Shown: positions 29,201 through 30,039 of the stretch, in pieces
Layout: each line of letters begins with the position of its first letter
Position numbering within the stretch: position 1 is the first letter of the stretch
NCBI GenBank assembly: GCA_000320605.2
Contig: KB445791.1
Span: forward strand, 1,026,871 to 1,056,909
Origin: Gelatoporia subvermispora B
Lineage: Eukaryota; Basidiomycota; Agaricomycetes; Polyporales; Gelatoporiaceae
Reading direction: 5' to 3'
Length of the DNA: 30,039 nucleotides
The notes under the pieces: model-generated
The model's input: the letters and a program-made list of their open reading frames with translations, nothing else
What the model was told of the DNA's origin: nothing
Database searches by the model: none
Made by a program: the position numbers and the translations under genes

Positions 29201-30039
29201 TACTGCAGGATCACCTCCTCGCATGACTACGTGGGATCCAATATGAGGGAGACGAGCACGAGTTCACGCCGGAAGACCGCGAAGCAGTGATCATCAAGAA
29301 GAATTGTTTGTATCGACATGCGACTTTACAAGTGAACTATACATCGTATGACCTGCGACGCGCTCATGACTCGATCAATCCGCGCACGCACCTGGATGTG
29401 ATGGTCCTGTCGCACGAAGGGGCAGACAATGACGACAGTGGGCACCCGTTCTGGTATGCCCGATTGATCGACATCTTTCATGTGATGGTACGATACGCAA
29501 GCCCAGAGGGTGTTGTATGCAAGCAAATGGACGTGCTGTGGATTCACTGGTTTGGTCGTGAACTCGACGGAGGGCCATGCGGCCCACTGGCCAAGCACTT
29601 ACATTGAGTGGGTTTTCTCGACGCACAGCACCCTGGAGCTTTCGGATTCTTGGATTCAAACGAGATAGTTCGCGGATGTCACCTGATACCTGCATTTGCG
29701 CATGGGTATCATTCGGATCTGCTTGGGCCATCTATTGCGAGGAAAATAGGTGTGGTTCAGGATATGGACCTGGCTTATTTCTATGTCAATTCGTGAGTCA
29801 TCTTCAATATGCCGTCTATTGGTACGGCTGTGCTAATGTACAAGGTAGTTTTGTGGATAGAGATATGTTTGTACGCTATAATGGCGGAGGAGTGGGTCAC
29901 AAGACGGTGCGATGCGCGGTGCACAATATTGTGAATGCAAGAGCTGGTAAGAAGAGTGATGAATTTTCGACTGCGAGCTCTCTGAGGATGAGGAAGAGTT
30001 CGATGAGGAAGATCCTGGCGAGGCAGCCGTGATTTCCAC
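26284..30039 (+). mobile_element. Plavaka-type transposase (CACTA superfamily), 7 introns, damaged
   Basis: Blocks in order: SGRAIRFSHHYEDFVP, FGLYREYPSKPTH, an HIRLPAE segment, SDSTHLTNFG..WPLGLFMGNQSKY with HHVAYIPS (27250-27396), HCKRELMQ, CSDGEQRRFYPRIF..SADYPEK, YPCPRCHVKK, DLLHEFELGVWK (28037-28072), PTFGRDTI, MKKLAARDWEDLLQ, FNMNTPKIHLLGHYAEI, TTQH/GELGHHALKDRYPQTNK, NCLYRHATLQVNYTSYDLRR, HPFWYARLIDIFHV, GFLDAQHPGAFGFLDSNE, YVNS/FVDRDMFVRYNGGGVGH, and an acidic tail. Introns, all phase-compatible: 27397-27450, 27677-27726, 28144-28193, 28300-28351, 28769-28822, 29141-29187, 29793-29848. Damage: TGA 26800-26802, TAA 27199-27201, frameshift near 27572, TGA 29224-29226, TGA 29605-29607, frameshift near 29965. 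The enzyme is inactive as written but the copy is young. The 3' terminus lies beyond the window. Confidence 0.85.

Noticed and set aside
1..30039. tRNA or rRNA genes
   Set aside because: I looked for GGTTCRA-type B-box and cloverleaf pairs and for rRNA-like conserved blocks and found none convincing.

Overview
The window looks like repeat-rich genomic DNA from an agaricomycete (mushroom-forming) fungus. Three things point there. Recognisable genes are split by introns of about 47-75 nt with GTRNGT-type donors and CTNAY branch points. The transposon classes are those that expand in Agaricomycetes (KDZ, Plavaka, CACTA/Tnp2-like, Ty3 with a C-terminal chromo-like domain, LINE). An F-box-like gene of the agaricomycete type is also present. 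I see no bacterial operon, CRISPR array, rRNA or tRNA.

Layout. 1-5.1 kb: a 19-bp palindromic repeat cluster folded into a 330-bp inverted repeat, a small spliced gene remnant, and a reverse-strand Ty3 integrase/chromo-like remnant. 5.1-9.6 kb: a second palindrome cluster, a CACTA/Tnp2-like transposase fragment, a LINE reverse-transcriptase fragment, an F-box-like pseudogene, a third palindrome cluster, and members of an LTR family with TGTTA..TAACA ends. 10-17.2 kb: a coding exon ending in HGTSL, two truncated LTRs, a broken 2OG-Fe(II)-dioxygenase-like gene, two reverse-strand spliced remnants, and a multi-exon gene of unknown function split by a solo LTR. 17.2-21.9 kb: mostly gene-poor, with a 1.7-kb pyrimidine-rich tract and weak coding remnants. 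22.3-23.3 kb: a reverse-strand KDZ transposase fragment with two introns and many stops. 23.3-30.0 kb: abruptly CpG-rich DNA with two hairpins at its edge, a CT-rich promoter and small spliced gene, a reverse-strand nuclear-type protein gene, and a Plavaka-type transposase running to the window edge with seven phase-compatible introns.

Reading. The left 23 kb is old, CpG-poor and heavily mutated. Most broken codons can be explained as C-to-T or G-to-A changes (CGA to TGA, CAG/CAA to TAG/TAA, TGG to TAG), as expected from deamination of methylated C. The right 6.7 kb is much less decayed but already carries the same kind of lesion. A KDZ transposase and a 2OG-Fe(II) dioxygenase-like gene in one window recall the published association of KDZ elements with TET/JBP-type oxygenases in basidiomycetes; that link is inference here. 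The least explained items are the three 19-bp palindrome clusters, the two genes between the KDZ break and Plavaka, and the LTR-interrupted gene at 14.9-17.1 kb.
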